DNA of 26,274 nucleotides from a virus, in IMG/VR virus record IMGVR_UViG_3300038398_000120, positions 1 through 26,274 of that record; one strand, given 5' to 3'. Positions 14,897 through 23,546 of this stretch are shown here, piece by piece. Each line of letters opens with the position of its first letter. The first letter of the stretch is position 1. The notes beneath the pieces are model-generated. The model saw only the letters and a list, made by a program, of their open reading frames with translations, ran no database searches and was not told where the DNA came from. The position numbers and the translations under genes are program-made.

Positions 14897-16710
14897 TGGC
14901 AGAAGAGGGACCGATTCGAAGATTCTTGGACACTCTAAATCCGTTCAAAAGACGCACAACTCCGCAACCGCAGATGCCGTTGCATACTACTGGTATTCAA
15001 GAGCCCGTTATGGCTCAAGGAATAACGCTTCCAGCGTTGTATGCTGTATCTCATGAGAATCTAATTCTTCGCACTGTGATATCTAAATTACAACAAGAGA
15101 TATTCCGAAGAGGGTATTATTGGGAGAAGAGGTTCAGATTCCGATGTGATACATGTGGAGAGGAGTTTCAACATGATGTGGATGAATGCCCTACGTGTGG
15201 CTATGATGTCAGACCACCAGAACCTAACGAATTGGTCTATCCTCGCTGGTTGTTCAAACAGCAGAACTCTATGGAACAGGATTTCATACACGTCCTCTAT
15301 GAGATTGAGAAGGACTTGGACATTATAGATGACGCTTTCCTGATTCTGATAAAGGAATACTACGTAGACCCTGAGACTTCTGAAATACTTTTCTTCAGAG
15401 TGAAAGAGGTAATTCGCGGTGACCCCATATTCATGCGTATAGTATCAGACAAGAGGGGAGTGAGGGGCGGTCGTTACAAAGTGTGCCCGTTGCATAGGGA
15501 CCAAATCTCATATCCCGGTCAAGATGATGATTGTCAAATATGCGGAAGCGAGATGGACGATGTTCATTACGTCAATATGGCTGGAAGTGGGAAGACCCAG
15601 TATTATCTGAAAGGTGAAATCATTCATGTTAGCAAATACAATCCCTCCAAATTGTATGGTAGGAGCCCTGTCAATACGATGTGGAGACAAGCCATGACTC
15701 TCACTGCTATGGATAATTACATGTATACAGCGTATCAGAAGAGGAGAAGTCCCAAGGGTATAATCTCAGTCACTACAGACAATCTTGAATCAATGAAGTC
15801 CTTTTGGAAGACAGTAGACGAAAAAATGGAACGAGACCCGCATTATATCCCCAAGGTAGGGATAGAGTCTGCTTCGGGCAGGGGAGGCGTGAGTTGGGTC
15901 AAGTTCATGGACACATTGGAAGAGATGCAATATATCTCGGTGCGTGATGAGATGAGAAACAGGATAGCGGCGTTCTATGGGGTGAGTGCCGTTTTCATGA
16001 TTGACAATGGCAAGAGCGGGGGTCTCAATAACGAGGGAATGCAAATTCTTGTGACTAATCGCGCTGTTGAATACGGGCAGAAGGTATTCACTGAAGTCAT
16101 TTTCCCGCGCATGTTGAATGAGATGGGTGTCAAAGATTGGAAAATGACTCTTTATCCGAACGAGGAGGAAGACGAGATTACTCGTCTCAGAAGAGATGAG
16201 ATGGAAGCAAATCTTGCTCAACGTATGATGATGCTAGGTTACAAACCGGAACTTCTCGAAGAAGGGGAGAGGGACATTCGCTTTGTCTACAGAAAGATTG
16301 ACCCAATGGAACAGCAACAACCGCCAGCGCCCGGTGGAATGATGCCTCCGGGAATGCCTCCGGGTGGTATGCCTCCGGGTGGTATGCCTCCCGGAATGCA
16401 TCCTCCGGGAATGCCTCCGGGAATGCCTCCGGGAATGCCTCCGGGTGGTATGCCTCCGGGTGGTATGCCTCCCGGAATGCATCCTCCGGGAATGCCTCCG
16501 GGCGTAATGCAACAAGTGATGCCTCCATCGCAACCCGGCGGAGAAGGGGTGGGTATCAGAACTCCACAAGGACCAGCGAGACCTCAACAAAGGGCATCTA
16601 TGGGAGCAGGCTCTCCCTTTTCAAGCGTTCAGCAGAACGGTTTACAGCCCGGATTAGCACAGAATGTTTCTAACGCCCTTTTGAATGCTAGAAGGCCTCG
16701 TGGAGCGTAA
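14896..16710 (+). CDS. Portal protein with two zinc ribbons and a Pro-Gly-Met tail
   Basis: A 604-residue protein. Size, place after the terminase and the central pattern support a portal: a long helical/strand core with SPVNTMWRQAMTLTAMDNYM and an EEMQYISVRDEMRNRIAAFY segment before a flexible end. Portals form the dodecameric DNA gate at one capsid vertex. Two metal sites are inserted in the clip/wing region: C84, C87, C98, C101, and C197, H200, C213, C216. The C-terminus from about 475 is repeats of MPPG(G) and MHPPG, encoded by a duplicated 71-base block. Zinc ribbons are not usual in characterised portals. The ATG overlaps the previous TAA. The portal call rests on pattern and context. 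Confidence 0.82.
   Translation: MAEEGPIRRFLDTLNPFKRRTTPQPQMPLHTTGIQEPVMAQGITLPALYAVSHENLILRTVISKLQQEIFRRGYYWEKRFRFRCDTCGEEFQHDVDECPTCGYDVRPPEPNELVYPRWLFKQQNSMEQDFIHVLYEIEKDLDIIDDAFLILIKEYYVDPETSEILFFRVKEVIRGDPIFMRIVSDKRGVRGGRYKVCPLHRDQISYPGQDDDCQICGSEMDDVHYVNMAGSGKTQYYLKGEIIHVSKYNPSKLYGRSPVNTMWRQAMTLTAMDNYMYTAYQKRRSPKGIISVTTDNLESMKSFWKTVDEKMERDPHYIPKVGIESASGRGGVSWVKFMDTLEEMQYISVRDEMRNRIAAFYGVSAVFMIDNGKSGGLNNEGMQILVTNRAVEYGQKVFTEVIFPRMLNEMGVKDWKMTLYPNEEEDEITRLRRDEMEANLAQRMMMLGYKPELLEEGERDIRFVYRKIDPMEQQQPPAPGGMMPPGMPPGGMPPGGMPPGMHPPGMPPGMPPGMPPGGMPPGGMPPGMHPPGMPPGVMQQVMPPSQPGGEGVGIRTPQGPARPQQRASMGAGSPFSSVQQNGLQPGLAQNVSNALLNARRPRGA
16351..16502 (+). repeat. Tandem duplication in the portal tail, 81-base period
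   Basis: A 71-base block at 16351-16421 recurs exactly at 16432-16502. Each copy contains smaller ATGCCTCCGGG-type units coding MPPG. Exact identity over 71 bases points to recent duplication or ongoing slippage. Long reverse-strand frames here are shadows of this repeat. Confidence 0.92.
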
Positions 16711-16751
16711 GTATAATTAAACCAACACCACTTCGAGAGAGTTGAACGAAC
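16710..16751 (+). promoter_or_regulatory. Possible TATA-containing spacer after the portal
   Basis: The 41-base gap begins with GTATAATTAAAC (about 16711-16722), a TATA-like stretch some 35 bases before the ATG at 16752. A weak purine run GAGAGAG is about ten bases before that ATG. This could start a transcript for the downstream head genes; weak evidence. Confidence 0.25.
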
Positions 16752-17108
16752 ATGGATTTGAGCAAGATGGACCCTATGGCGAGAAAATTGAATGTGCATA
16801 CGGAGGCTTTTTCCAAGGCTTTGGAAAATGGAAAACCCGATGAGGCGAGAGACCATCTCACTGAAGTTTTGAAATTTGGTAACTATCTACATGACGACCT
16901 AACAGAGACAGTGCAGAAGACCAGTGAAGTGCATACTCCTGAGAACCACCTTGCAACTGGTTCAATCATGAAGTTCAACGAGCGTGGGACCAATTTTGAT
17001 ACTTCTCAGCGGGATAGTCAATTACCGGGCACTATTATTGCCGCTCGTTCTCATGGTAGAATGAGGCCTCACACTGGAACCTATGGAAGGGCTTACAGAC
17101 CAGAGTGA
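16752..17108 (+). CDS. Small protein of unknown function
   Basis: A 118-residue protein that follows the portal after a short AT-rich spacer. Residues 1-60 are helical (MARKLNVHTEAFSKALENG, HLTEVLKFGNYLHDDL) with spacing that suggests a short coiled coil. The second half is polar and basic (AARSHGRMRPHTGTYGR) and probably flexible. The start is preceded only by a weak purine run. It is the first of three small genes between portal and giant protein; a head-assembly role is inferred from place only. Confidence 0.65.
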   Translation: MDLSKMDPMARKLNVHTEAFSKALENGKPDEARDHLTEVLKFGNYLHDDLTETVQKTSEVHTPENHLATGSIMKFNERGTNFDTSQRDSQLPGTIIAARSHGRMRPHTGTYGRAYRPE

Positions 17109-17117
17109 GGAATTATT

Positions 17118-17471
17118 GTGATAGAAGCCGAGAGTAATACTGAGCGTTTGATGAACGCTCTTATCAACAAGATGGAGAGTATGGACGGTTCATTAGGTGA
17201 ACTCAAAAGTGAGAATAGAGAACTCAGGAAGATGTTACTCAATCCGGGACAACTTCTGAAAAGAGCGGGTTTTGTATCAATGACTACCCCTCTTTCCGAA
17301 GATATTAGAATGGACCCTTTCAGAGGGGATTTACCTCTTGGAGATGCTACACTTCTCAAAACCGATAGTATGGAAATAGGCCTAATGAGCAGTGAAGAGA
17401 TTCACGAGATGTCATGGGATGAGATTCATGAAATGGCAGAGCAGAGTAGAGACACGGATGTGGTAGTTTGA
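17118..17471 (+). CDS. Small coiled-coil protein with an EMSWxExH tail motif
   Basis: A 117-residue protein from a GTG with GTGAGG seven bases upstream. Residues 1-40 form a coiled coil (NALINKMESMDGSLGELK). Two LLK sites follow, QLLKRAG and ATLLKTDSMEIG (K81). The latter resembles the capsid-protein site ELLKADSP and contains the 'MEI' of the EPMxIA motif. The C-terminus SEEIHEMSWDEIHEMAEQ is strikingly similar to the C-terminus of the protease-scaffold (TEDLAEMSWTEVHNLANR). This suggests that both bind the same partner, plausibly the inner surface of the capsid. A small scaffold or internal protein is the likely role. Family unknown. Confidence 0.7.
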   Translation: MIEAESNTERLMNALINKMESMDGSLGELKSENRELRKMLLNPGQLLKRAGFVSMTTPLSEDIRMDPFRGDLPLGDATLLKTDSMEIGLMSSEEIHEMSWDEIHEMAEQSRDTDVVV

Positions 17472-17812
17472 AACCAAGAAAGGAAGAAGTGTCCAAAGAG
17501 GTCATGAGCCTCTTGAAGAAAGCAAAGAGTATTGACAAGAGAATTGATGCGATAGAAAAGTCTCAACCGGGATATTCTGTAGCATTCCAGACCGCACCTC
17601 ATGAGATATCCCTTCAATCAGAAAGCGGCGGTTTAACTCGAAATGCCCATTATACTACCAATAACCACCTGTTGGAATCAGAAGATGTGAAGAACAAAGG
17701 GGCAGATAAGTCCACAACCGATTTAGATTCCTTGGGTAGAAAATTAAACACTCATGACCAGAACAAGGGCCATGAAGATTTTGCAGGTGGAGACGCGCCT
17801 AAACTTGAGTAA
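17468..17812 (+). CDS. Small charged protein of unknown function
   Basis: A 114-residue protein starting with TTG in a TTGA overlap with the previous stop. The N-terminal 40 residues are Lys/Glu-rich and helical (EVSKEVMSLLKKAKSIDKR). The rest is polar, His/Asn-rich and probably extended (NAHYTTNNHLLESED). It ends 11 bases before the giant gene, and AAGGTGG overlapping its stop serves as that gene's ribosome binding site. No known motif is visible. Confidence 0.65.
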   Translation: MKPRKEEVSKEVMSLLKKAKSIDKRIDAIEKSQPGYSVAFQTAPHEISLQSESGGLTRNAHYTTNNHLLESEDVKNKGADKSTTDLDSLGRKLNTHDQNKGHEDFAGGDAPKLE

Positions 17813-17823
17813 GGTGGTATTGT

Positions 17824-20800
17824 GTGCTTGATGATGCCGTTTCGGTGTTTGTAAAAGCACGTAATGAACTCTTATTGAGCATCATAGATGCTAATGATAT
17901 TGATGATAGCGTAGGGGAATACCTCTTCGCTAAAAACAATCTTAAAACATCTAATTTTGAACCTGATATTACTTGGCGAGAGCGAATCTGTGATTCATTC
18001 GTAAAGAGTGAAATTGGGGGCATCCTCAAGGGAGGGCATGGCGCTGAGGTTTTTATTTCTGATGCTGAGAGGAGAAGGCAGGTAGCAGAACAAAGCAATC
18101 ATCATCTCTCTGAGAGACAACCTTGGAGGAAAAGAGTGAAATCGAGGGGTAGTGACCCTACTTCTCACGCGCATGATATAGAGGTGAATCCAAATGGTCT
18201 TGCGCCCTATGGCACATCGGACGACCATCCCTTCAGTTCCATTTATGACCCTTCTAAAGTGATGAACTCAGGCACTGGGAGAACAGCGAGACTTGATACA
18301 ATCATACAGCAGGTTCTACCTACTCATACCAAAGACGTTACTCACGCCAAAGCCGTAGAGACCTTAGAGAGAATGCAAGACAGGATAATGAGGAAAGAGA
18401 AGAGCCTTCATCATACTGGTATGTTGAAAGAGGATGGTGATATATTCTATCACGGTATTGGTCCTCTTGATGGTATCAAGGGCTCTGATGTCACATCAAT
18501 CAGAGGAGCATACGACAGGGACTTTGAGAGATGGCTCGCTGGTGATGATGACTGGAGAAGCATCAATTCAGAAACTGAAGATTTGGACCATGATGGTAAT
18601 TGGAGGTCTAATGCAATAGCGAGAGTCAAGGCGATGGGACTTTCTACTGATATACAAAGTGGGCATGACCATTCCGAGGAGGAATTGGAACTCCGTAAAC
18701 TACACGCTGACGACAGAGCGAGAAGTTGGATGAGTGATGCTGTAGATTTGGAGAAGAAAAGCGAGAAGGTAGCAGAAGGAGATTCGACTCCAGAACAGGC
18801 TTACGCACATTGGCAAAGTACGCCAGAGGGGGTTTCTTTTGAGGAGGCAGAAAAGCAGAGCATCATCGAACATGGTCACAATCTAGGTGAACTGTCTTGG
18901 ATTCATCAACTACAGTGGTTCTCTCCTAAGGAGAGAAGTGCGATATTGGAGGCCGCTTTTGATGGTCTTGACAAAGCGAGTAACCAAGACATCAAACTCC
19001 CAGATGGGACAACAGTCTCTGCTGGTAGACTCAAACGCTCGTTCCATCATGTCATGGGAGGACTTGCTGATTGGGGTGGTAGAACGGCAGGTTTCACTAA
19101 CAGCAATGCCATACCTCGTAGGGAGAGCAATGATGAGTTGTCTGCCTATGAGCAGGATATGCTATTCGACTCTCTGCATGATATCGTTCACTCGGACGGG
19201 TTGAGCGATGAGATACAGGACAATCTTAGAGAGGCCTTGGGTGGGTTAGATTTGGGTGAAGATGAAGACGGGAATAAGCATCATTTCGATACTGATGGTA
19301 AGAAACATAGAGTGTTCAGGAATCTGCCAGAGATAAAGGAGAAGAAGGATTCAGAGGGGATGGTTATCTCTCCCGCCGAGCAACTTTCTGGGAGTGATAA
19401 TCCAATAGGAGACATCATTGATTCTGGTTATCAGGATAAGAGGCTACAGAAGAGTTCTATCATGCTCGCTCTTGGTTATGACCCGGAAACCGGAGCCGCA
19501 ATACCTGCAGGTGAGCATCCCTATTATCCGGCAGAGCATCACTCAGGCCCTTTGATTTCAGAGGAGAATATGGCTTCTATGCTCAAAAGAGCGAAAATCC
19601 ATAGAATTATTGCATCGCAAGGCAAGGAGTTGCGTAATCAACAAACCCTGCATACTAGCCCATTATGGTTCGATGAGTCTGAAGCGACTGACGAAGAGTT
19701 GGCAATGATGCAGGGGTGGGGCATAGAGGATGGAGGACATTACACTCCTGCTGCTTTGTTTGCTCAGTTATATTCCTCTGGACTTTCGAGAAATCCCCAT
19801 ACTCTCATTGAAATGCTGCATGACCACAGTAGCGATGGGGATGGTAACAGTTACATCGGGTCCACTGATGGGAGTAGAATCACTGTCAATGAGAATAACA
19901 TAGGGCTCTGGGGCCCCTATATCGCTGCTCGACATGATTTATTCAACACCCCACATGCTGTGCTCTCTCGCTTCAATAACTCCAAAAACCCGGAGAATCA
20001 GGATGCGAGCAATCCCAAGAATCAGATTCTTGCCGGTTTGTCCTCTTTGTTTCCCGGAGTGGTAAACGCTATCTCAGGATTGAGCATGTCTCAGATTAAA
20101 GCAAAATATGACAAAGAGTTTGATATTACTCACCCTCGTTACTCATCACGTCAACACAACGTCAAGACCCCTCATGGGAAAGGTATCAATTGGAATATCA
20201 AGAAGCCCATAGATATTGCTGGTGCCGGTATCACCGCTGAGTTCGGCAGAACGGTGGAAGTCCCATTAGAACTTACACAGCAGCAACCACTGGGCGCGCG
20301 GCAGAAAGAGAACAGGACACCAGACATGATAGCGCGAGACCAGTCTCTGATGTCGCATACTATCAATAGCATGATGGGTAGAGGAGAAAGGGGAAGACCG
20401 TCTTCCATAATGCGAATGACTCCAGCAAGTTTAGCCACACGTCAGGCTACCTTCGGGGCCAGACCGGAGGGTTTGGATGTAACAGAGGGGAGCGCTGCTG
20501 AATCATTTCTGTTAGATTCGAAGGCTTTGCGAGAGACTGTCAAAGAGACGAAACTTGGGGGGCCTCTTGCAAGAGAAAAGGGGGGTGGTAAAACTATCCA
20601 AGAGAAGAAACTTGGAAAGGGCCATGAAGGAAGATTATACGATGACCTGCAGAATATGATTGAATCTCATTACAACGCTATACTCACGGTGGTTGGTCAT
20701 TTGGCCCCGATGTATCCAGAAGATACTTTCACTTCTTCCAACCCCAATCTGAATATTGACATAGACAAAATATTCCAACTAGCCAATAGAGCGTTGAAGC

Positions 20801-23517
20801 ATCTCCCTGCTGAATACATTAGAGACCTTGGCATAACAGTGAGTGGTTACGGTATTGACGAAGATAAACTTCCTTTGCACCAGACAGGATTCGGTAACTT
20901 CCACAATCATATGGATGAACACGGCTTTCGTGTTACTAGAGAGACTGATTTTGAAGACTTGATGGATTATTTGAAATATCCACAAGACGGAGCACATCGA
21001 GCCCATGCTACTAACATGCTCACTTCCATACAAAGTGGATTGAAGAATGACGATGACCATAGGACAGTTATGTCAATGGAGCATTTGATACGGAGTAATC
21101 CACAATTATCCACCGAAAAGGGTGATAACTTCTTCGATAAATATCAAGATGTAGAAAACGTGCTAGACCATGTTCAAAAACTTCGAAGAGCGCCTAATCT
21201 TAATCATTTAAGCGATGAGGAATTCTTCAACACGTATGGATTCGAAAGAAATGTAAAAGACGGAGACGGAGAAGTATTGTTTCACGGTGGGTCGCCAGTG
21301 AAAGGTTGGCAGAAGCCAATGAAAGATATGAGAAAGGCTATACTAGGTTTCCAAACCAATGTAAGAAGACAATTCGGGAAAGAGGGTCTTGCTACTTTGG
21401 GAATAACTCCTATGTCGGCTCCTACAATTGACGATAAAGGAAAACATTCGATGCTCGTAAAAGATGGAGATGGCGATATCCATATTCAAGGTAGACACAG
21501 CAACAGAAACTTCAGAGTCTCAGGAAGGAATATCGAGCATCAGATGAAGAACGTCTTCATCCAAGACCCCAATGTGGATTTGTCTTCTTTGCCTAAGGAT
21601 ATCACAACTGAGACGATTAGAGACGGACCCGGAAGGGAAATACACCCGATGGGGACCACAGGAACGCCGATAATGGATTTATTCGACAAAACCGGACTGT
21701 TGGAATATTCTAATTATAGAAGAGGGGTCCCTACACACAGTATGGATTTTGGCACTGGGAAACCAGTTCTAGGACCTCACACTCAAGAAGAGGCATTTAG
21801 TCCGGCTCCTATGGATGCTATATCGAGTCTATGGGACCTTGATGTGGCCAATACCGTTCAAATGCAGGATGAGGCAATGACTTGGGAGAGAGGAGCCAAT
21901 CAGTTCACTCCGTATGAAGACCCATTAGTAGGAAGTATGATTCCTGCTGAGGTCAAAGAATCCGGAACTTGGAGCGAACCGAGTGATTACGCTGCTTACC
22001 TCTTGAACCCAGACTCCCTCTTGATGAAGGGCGACTCCCCTTCTTGGGTCCCGCCTATCAGACCCATGCACAGAATATTCTCGTTCAAGGACCTCCAGAG
22101 GCTTCGTGGATTCACCGGCACTTGGGTGGTCTCTAAGTGGTATGATGGAGAAAGGATAGTGGTTACCAAGAAGGGAGACGAGATAAACGGGTATGATGAA
22201 GGCGGAGGGCGGAGAAGTATACCGGATTGGGCTAAAAATGGGGTCAAGAACCTCGGAGAGAAGGATTGCACTCTGGATGGGATTCTCGATAAAAAGGAAT
22301 TACACGTCATAGACATCACCTTCTACGATGATACCGATGTGACTGACATGAGTGTGCAAGAGAGATTGAAAATTCTAAGAGGACAGTTCGATAGTTATGA
22401 GCAAGTCACCATACCCGGACCACATGATACTAAACTCACGGATGAAGAGGGATTGGAGGATTTGGTCAATAATTTCTTAGACGAGCACAAGACTCTGCTA
22501 TTGAGAGATGGGAAGAGCACTTACATGAAAGGTGAGAGAAGACATCCCAAATGGGTGCTTCTCAGACCTAACAAGTCAATCAATCTCAAAATATTGGATA
22601 AGAGAGGAAAGAAGCCGTTCACTTACAGACTTGGAGCAGGACCATTGATTGATGATGATGGGATAGAAGACAAAACGGTAGAATTTGAAAATGATATCTA
22701 TCTGGACGTAGGGACAGTCTCAAGCCCAAAGCCATTCGAAGAGGGAGACATCGTAGAGGTGAAAGTTAGTGGGATAAAGCATCAAGAGATAGATGGTAGA
22801 GATGTTTACAGTCTTACTCCTATGAAATTGATAGGAGAAGGAGAAGGAGAATCCAGCGTCAGTATGGAAACTCTTGGGATGCTTTCGAAGTCACTCAAGC
22901 ACCTTCATTTCCCACACGATGTCAAAGTGGTTGATGATAAAGTGGTAGTATTCATACCATACCAAGACGAAGTGTCTTACACATTGGAGAAGTCTCATGG
23001 CGGTTTCTGGGTCCATTCTCCTGATACCATTCTCAGTGATATGGGAGGAGGGAACTACAGTATAATGCTGAGTGAGAGTTTGAAACCATTTTGGGGGCAA
23101 GTAGTGAGTATGCTTCTAAAGGGTAAGATTGAGAGAGTAGATGACCCCATTCCATCAGAAGATTCACAAGAGGACATAGAAGAAGACTCTGAGGAGTTGG
23201 ATGATGAGGACTTGTTGCTCAAACCCAAGATGGAAGAGGGGCTTACGCTCATAGAGAGGGCATTGGATTTATTGGAGAAGAATCAATTCGGATTCACAGG
23301 TGGAGCAAAGGGTCTAGGGATAGATGTCGGGTCTCTGACAGAGAGTCCTAGAGGTCCTACTCATTTGGAGGGGGAAGAGAGTATGCCAGATTGGGATATG
23401 ATTGCTCGGCCAACTGAGGATTCCGAAAAGGAATATCCGCATATAAAGCGGCAGCGTAGAAAGAGGAAAGGCTTGCAGTATAGCGATTCTGACGAGAAAG
23501 ATGACCCTAAAACGTAA
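17824..23517 (+). CDS. Giant head-region protein with a degenerate ATP-ligase fold
   Basis: A 1,897-residue protein from a GTG with AAGGTGG just upstream. Residues 1-1400 are not recognised: acidic, His-rich, many DG turns, no membrane helix. Two segments (FYHGIGPLDGIKG and LFHGGSPVKGW) are alike. At 1397-1402 a DSLLMK site precedes GDSPSW, resembling the proposed capsid cleavage site. Residues about 1425-1670 match an ATP-dependent DNA ligase: KWYDGERIVV (motif I), CTLDGILD with HVIDITFYDD (III/IIIa), MSVQERLKIL, YMKGERRHPKW (V), then an OB-like domain. Catalytic positions are altered: KxDG reads WYDG with a lysine one residue early, DGE reads DGI, and the final KxK is lost. It is probably inactive. 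Its place between portal and protease is where MuF-type head proteins usually lie. Confidence 0.8.
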   Translation: MLDDAVSVFVKARNELLLSIIDANDIDDSVGEYLFAKNNLKTSNFEPDITWRERICDSFVKSEIGGILKGGHGAEVFISDAERRRQVAEQSNHHLSERQPWRKRVKSRGSDPTSHAHDIEVNPNGLAPYGTSDDHPFSSIYDPSKVMNSGTGRTARLDTIIQQVLPTHTKDVTHAKAVETLERMQDRIMRKEKSLHHTGMLKEDGDIFYHGIGPLDGIKGSDVTSIRGAYDRDFERWLAGDDDWRSINSETEDLDHDGNWRSNAIARVKAMGLSTDIQSGHDHSEEELELRKLHADDRARSWMSDAVDLEKKSEKVAEGDSTPEQAYAHWQSTPEGVSFEEAEKQSIIEHGHNLGELSWIHQLQWFSPKERSAILEAAFDGLDKASNQDIKLPDGTTVSAGRLKRSFHHVMGGLADWGGRTAGFTNSNAIPRRESNDELSAYEQDMLFDSLHDIVHSDGLSDEIQDNLREALGGLDLGEDEDGNKHHFDTDGKKHRVFRNLPEIKEKKDSEGMVISPAEQLSGSDNPIGDIIDSGYQDKRLQKSSIMLALGYDPETGAAIPAGEHPYYPAEHHSGPLISEENMASMLKRAKIHRIIASQGKELRNQQTLHTSPLWFDESEATDEELAMMQGWGIEDGGHYTPAALFAQLYSSGLSRNPHTLIEMLHDHSSDGDGNSYIGSTDGSRITVNENNIGLWGPYIAARHDLFNTPHAVLSRFNNSKNPENQDASNPKNQILAGLSSLFPGVVNAISGLSMSQIKAKYDKEFDITHPRYSSRQHNVKTPHGKGINWNIKKPIDIAGAGITAEFGRTVEVPLELTQQQPLGARQKENRTPDMIARDQSLMSHTINSMMGRGERGRPSSIMRMTPASLATRQATFGARPEGLDVTEGSAAESFLLDSKALRETVKETKLGGPLAREKGGGKTIQEKKLGKGHEGRLYDDLQNMIESHYNAILTVVGHLAPMYPEDTFTSSNPNLNIDIDKIFQLANRALKHLPAEYIRDLGITVSGYGIDEDKLPLHQTGFGNFHNHMDEHGFRVTRETDFEDLMDYLKYPQDGAHRAHATNMLTSIQSGLKNDDDHRTVMSMEHLIRSNPQLSTEKGDNFFDKYQDVENVLDHVQKLRRAPNLNHLSDEEFFNTYGFERNVKDGDGEVLFHGGSPVKGWQKPMKDMRKAILGFQTNVRRQFGKEGLATLGITPMSAPTIDDKGKHSMLVKDGDGDIHIQGRHSNRNFRVSGRNIEHQMKNVFIQDPNVDLSSLPKDITTETIRDGPGREIHPMGTTGTPIMDLFDKTGLLEYSNYRRGVPTHSMDFGTGKPVLGPHTQEEAFSPAPMDAISSLWDLDVANTVQMQDEAMTWERGANQFTPYEDPLVGSMIPAEVKESGTWSEPSDYAAYLLNPDSLLMKGDSPSWVPPIRPMHRIFSFKDLQRLRGFTGTWVVSKWYDGERIVVTKKGDEINGYDEGGGRRSIPDWAKNGVKNLGEKDCTLDGILDKKELHVIDITFYDDTDVTDMSVQERLKILRGQFDSYEQVTIPGPHDTKLTDEEGLEDLVNNFLDEHKTLLLRDGKSTYMKGERRHPKWVLLRPNKSINLKILDKRGKKPFTYRLGAGPLIDDDGIEDKTVEFENDIYLDVGTVSSPKPFEEGDIVEVKVSGIKHQEIDGRDVYSLTPMKLIGEGEGESSVSMETLGMLSKSLKHLHFPHDVKVVDDKVVVFIPYQDEVSYTLEKSHGGFWVHSPDTILSDMGGGNYSIMLSESLKPFWGQVVSMLLKGKIERVDDPIPSEDSQEDIEEDSEELDDEDLLLKPKMEEGLTLIERALDLLEKNQFGFTGGAKGLGIDVGSLTESPRGPTHLEGEESMPDWDMIARPTEDSEKEYPHIKRQRRKRKGLQYSDSDEKDDPKT

Positions 23518-23546
23518 TATTTTTGGTGTCGCTTCATTAAAGTAGT
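23516..23546 (+). promoter_or_regulatory. Possible promoter ahead of the capsid genes
   Basis: The 29-base gap before the protease starts with an A/T-rich box (AATATTTTT, about 23515-23523). With the usual archaeal spacing of about 26 bases, transcription would start at or next to the ATG at 23547, giving a leaderless mRNA. There is no good Shine-Dalgarno sequence for that ATG, which fits. Capsid genes need high expression, so a dedicated promoter is plausible. Evidence is sequence pattern only. Confidence 0.35.

Noticed and set aside
16187-16590. Two reverse-strand frames of 113 and 118 residues rich in His/Arg/Thr or Pro/Glu/Ala
   Set aside because: They are complements of the MPPG-coding repeat in the portal gene; repeats with a period divisible by three keep all frames open.
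22100-22830. Functional DNA ligase gene
   Set aside because: It is part of a much larger open frame and the expected catalytic lysine, glutamate and C-terminal lysines are replaced.
17824-23517. Giant protein as a tail tape-measure protein
   Set aside because: It lies between portal and protease rather than in a tail module, lacks long coiled coils or membrane helices and has a folded ligase-like part.
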